NCBI GenBank assembly: GCA_963840445.1
Contig: CAWIZC010000018.1
Span: forward strand, 248,001 to 312,000
DNA from: AWTP1-13 sp963840445
GTDB taxonomy: Bacteria; Pseudomonadota; Alphaproteobacteria; Rhizobiales; Hyphomicrobiaceae
Reading direction: 5' to 3'
DNA: 64,000 nt
Position numbers and translations under genes: made by a program. Under the pieces are notes generated by a model. It was not told the origin of the DNA and made no database searches. It saw only the letters and a program-made list of their open reading frames with translations. Of the stretch, positions 62,271 through 64,000 are shown piece after piece; position 1 is the stretch's first letter; each line of letters opens with the position of its first letter.

Positions 62271-62914
62271 GCCACGGCCTCCGCGCGGGCCAGCCGGCGT
62301 TCCATCAACCGTTGCACGGATACGACCACGTATACGATCGGCAGGTAGATCGCCAGGGCGACAAAGAAGGGCGGCAGGGGCTCGTACGTTTGGGCCCCGA
62401 TCCTGACCGCGGCTCGCGTGATATCGACGACGCCTACTACAGCCAGCACGGGTGTGACCTTGATCAGGAGGGACATCTCGTTGACGAGGCCCGGCAGGCT
62501 GACGCGCAGAACTTGCGGCAGCACGATCCTGCGAAACCGCTGACCTGCGGACATGCCGACCGACTGGGCGGCCTCGTACTGATCCTTGGGAAAATTCATC
62601 AAGCCGGCGCGCCACACCTCGCAGTTGAAGGCCGAGGTGTTCATGGTCAGCGCGAGAATGGCGGCCGAAACGGCACCGATCGGCACGCCGATATTGGGCA
62701 GGGCAAAAAACAGCAGCAGGAGCAGCGTCACCAGGGGCGTCGCGCGCAGGATGCTGACGTAGACCGTCACCACCTGCGCGACGACAGGAACCCTGGCCCA
62801 TCGCGTAACCGCCAGAAGCAGTCCCAGCGGCAGCCCGAGCAGAATGCCGACACACGAAAGCGATATGGTCGTCACGGCTCCCTGAAGGATCGTGAGGATG
62901 TCGGCGGCGCTCAT
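62267..62914 (-). CDS. Polar amino acid-type ABC transporter permease, subunit 1
   Basis: 215 residues. GAVTTISLSCVGILLGLPLGLLL, VSILRATPLVTLLLLLFFALPNIG, and the cytoplasmic EAA loop YEAAQSVGMSAGQRFRRIVLPQVLRV identify a HisQ/GlnP-type permease with about five helices. It lies 27 bp downstream of the binding-protein gene and is translationally coupled to subunit 2. Confidence 0.9.
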   Translation of the reverse strand: MSAADILTILQGAVTTISLSCVGILLGLPLGLLLAVTRWARVPVVAQVVTVYVSILRATPLVTLLLLLFFALPNIGVPIGAVSAAILALTMNTSAFNCEVWRAGLMNFPKDQYEAAQSVGMSAGQRFRRIVLPQVLRVSLPGLVNEMSLLIKVTPVLAVVGVVDITRAAVRIGAQTYEPLPPFFVALAIYLPIVYVVVSVQRLMERRLARAEAVA

Positions 62915-62941
62915 TGTCCGCTAGCAACTGAGCGTGGTGTT

Positions 62942-63796
62942 TCAGAACTCGGGCTCGAACGAAACCGGCAAGTCGGGGAAGGCTTCGCCGAACCAGGTCT
63001 TCTGAAGCTCGGCGAACTTGCCACTGGCTTTCTGCTTGGCGATGAACTCATTCATGAAGGCCAGGAGCTCGGCGTTGCCTTTCTTCAAGGCCCAGGCCGG
63101 GTATGATTTTCCCGACACGGGCTGGCCGATTTCGAAGACGTTGGGCTTCTCGGCGACCAGCGTCTTCAGATTGATGATCGTGTTGACGACGAAGTCCGTA
63201 CGTCCAAGTGCCAGGTCCTGATAAGCCTCGGGATAGGAGGTGTATTCGACGACCTTGCCGAGCTTGCCACCGTCCTTTTTCAGCATCGTCTCGAGCTCCG
63301 GTAGGCGTCCGAGAAGTGCGCTTCCGGCCTGGACGCCGACCGTTTTCCCGTTCAGATCCTTGATGGCGGAGATGCTCGCATCGTTCTTTCGTTTCACGTA
63401 GTAGTGCGTGGCATCAGCAATCGGGCTGGTGAAATCGAGCGATTGCGTGCGCTCTTTGGTGATGATCGCGGCAGTGATGGCGATGTCGTATTTCCCGGTG
63501 CTCACGCCGGCGAGGAGCCCCGTCCAAGGCAGGATCTCCTGCTTGATCTCGAAGGGGGCATACTTGCGCAGCTCCGCCACGAGCTCGTTGTCGAAGCCGG
63601 TCGGCTTACCGTCCTTGACGAACTCGAACGGCCGGAAATCGTCCTCCGTCGCCACGATCATATAACCGCGCTTCTTTATCTCATCGAGCGTTGCGGCGTC
63701 GGCTCCCTGCGGCAATGCCGCGGCCAGAAGGCACGCCGCCAGCCACCCGCATAGCGTCAGGCAGAGCCGTGAGGCAGTCGATACACGCATGGTCAT
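62942..63796 (-). CDS. Polar amino acid-type ABC transporter substrate-binding protein (family 3)
   Basis: 284 residues from ATG 63796, with AGGAG ten bases upstream. Signal peptide of about 34 residues ending GADA. Family 3 signature region: IKKRGYMIVATEDDFRPFEF, GKPTGFDNELVAELRKYA, KYDIAITAAIITKERTQSLDFTSP given here in parts (the Thr/Arg block binds ligand carboxylates in this family), and LNGKTVGVQAGSALLG. The ligand is predicted to be a small charged nitrogen compound. Linkage to DUF1989 genes might suggest a guanidino or ureido compound, which is inference. Confidence 0.9.
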   Translation of the reverse strand: MTMRVSTASRLCLTLCGWLAACLLAAALPQGADAATLDEIKKRGYMIVATEDDFRPFEFVKDGKPTGFDNELVAELRKYAPFEIKQEILPWTGLLAGVSTGKYDIAITAAIITKERTQSLDFTSPIADATHYYVKRKNDASISAIKDLNGKTVGVQAGSALLGRLPELETMLKKDGGKLGKVVEYTSYPEAYQDLALGRTDFVVNTIINLKTLVAEKPNVFEIGQPVSGKSYPAWALKKGNAELLAFMNEFIAKQKASGKFAELQKTWFGEAFPDLPVSFEPEF

Positions 63797-63820
63797 GGCC
63801 AAAAATCTCCTGTTACGCTT

Positions 63821-64000
63821 TCAGTCCAACGTGAAGCCGTGCTTGCGCAGATACAGCGGGAACGCCGCCCCTTCGGGCTTGGCCGCCTGACGCGCCTTGT
63901 CTTCCGACCACCCGTAGAAATCGGCCACACCGAATTCGTCGGGGGAGCGCTGCTGTTCCTTGGGGATCGAATGGATGGCGTCGCGGCGCCGGTCGTAGTC
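63821..64000 (-). CDS. C-terminal fragment of an unrecognised protein, cut by the window edge
   Basis: The last 59 codons of a gene that begins beyond the window. Readable parts are DYDRRRDAIHSIPKEQQRSP, FGVADFYGWSEDKARQA and FPLYLRKHGFTLD followed by TGA. The composition is hydrophilic with Trp and Tyr in the middle. It ends 24 bp before the binding-protein gene on the same strand, so it is probably the upstream gene of the same operon. No family is recognised from this fragment. Confidence 0.65.
   Translation of the reverse strand, partial: DYDRRRDAIHSIPKEQQRSPDEFGVADFYGWSEDKARQAAKPEGAAFPLYLRKHGFTLD

Overview
The window reads as a high-GC (roughly two-thirds G+C) alphaproteobacterial chromosome, most likely Hyphomicrobiales-like. 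Support for this is the GC content, the gene families (DUF1194, DUF4344, DUF1499, MHS transporters, zinc-ligand-poor MoeB, many GST, LysR and ABC genes) and dispersed gtcatcccgg palindromes between genes. No rRNA, tRNA, CRISPR array, insertion sequence or prophage was seen. The genus cannot be fixed from sequence alone.

Layout. (1) 1-19.4 kb is a mixed set of metabolic and hypothetical genes: metallo-beta-lactamase-fold hydrolases, a flavin reductase, a serine hydrolase, a HAD phosphatase, moeB, a cupin, GST, an MHS transporter, gpsA, an aldehyde dehydrogenase, secreted proteins, a glutaredoxin-DinB fusion, a retropepsin-like protein and a tandem pair of DUF4344 metallopeptidase-like proteins. 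(2) 19.5-43.5 kb is a catabolic island. A LacI-type regulator heads a 10-kb + strand run: hydratase, SDR, TIM barrel, aroQ, enoyl-CoA hydratase, MaoC, SDR, TIM barrel, ketopantoate-reductase-like, CoA transferase, Gfo/Idh and aroE-like. An opposing - strand operon encodes a branched-chain-type ABC importer plus GST, amidohydrolase and epimerase. A LysR regulator lies divergent to quiC (3-dehydroshikimate dehydratase), which is followed by an acyl-CoA dehydrogenase. Together these suggest uptake and breakdown of quinate/shikimate-like hydroxylated ring acids, with an additional CoA-thioester branch. (3) 43.5-45 kb holds two secreted paralogues of unknown function. (4) 45.3-54 kb holds a PatB-like lyase, a C26 amidotransferase-like hydrolase and a 2-aminoethylphosphonate operon (phnW, phnY and an ABC importer with a fused permease). 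(5) 54.2-58 kb holds pyruvate kinase and the malic enzyme-phosphotransacetylase fusion. (6) 58.2-64 kb, all - strand, holds a polar amino-acid-type ABC importer, RidA and three DUF1989 proteins, two of which resemble carboxyguanidine deiminase subunits.

Two observations stand out. First, the quiC promoter and the ABC-importer promoter share a 41-bp element, TAACATnnnGTTAAG-N13-TTGGTyATTGAC, with identical spacing and orientation. It is laid out as a LysR site about 64 bp upstream of a predicted start of transcription. Second, eight otherwise well-conserved genes are broken by nine frame changes, every one equivalent to a single extra base. This looks more like systematic sequence error than gene decay, so those genes are described as one unit each.
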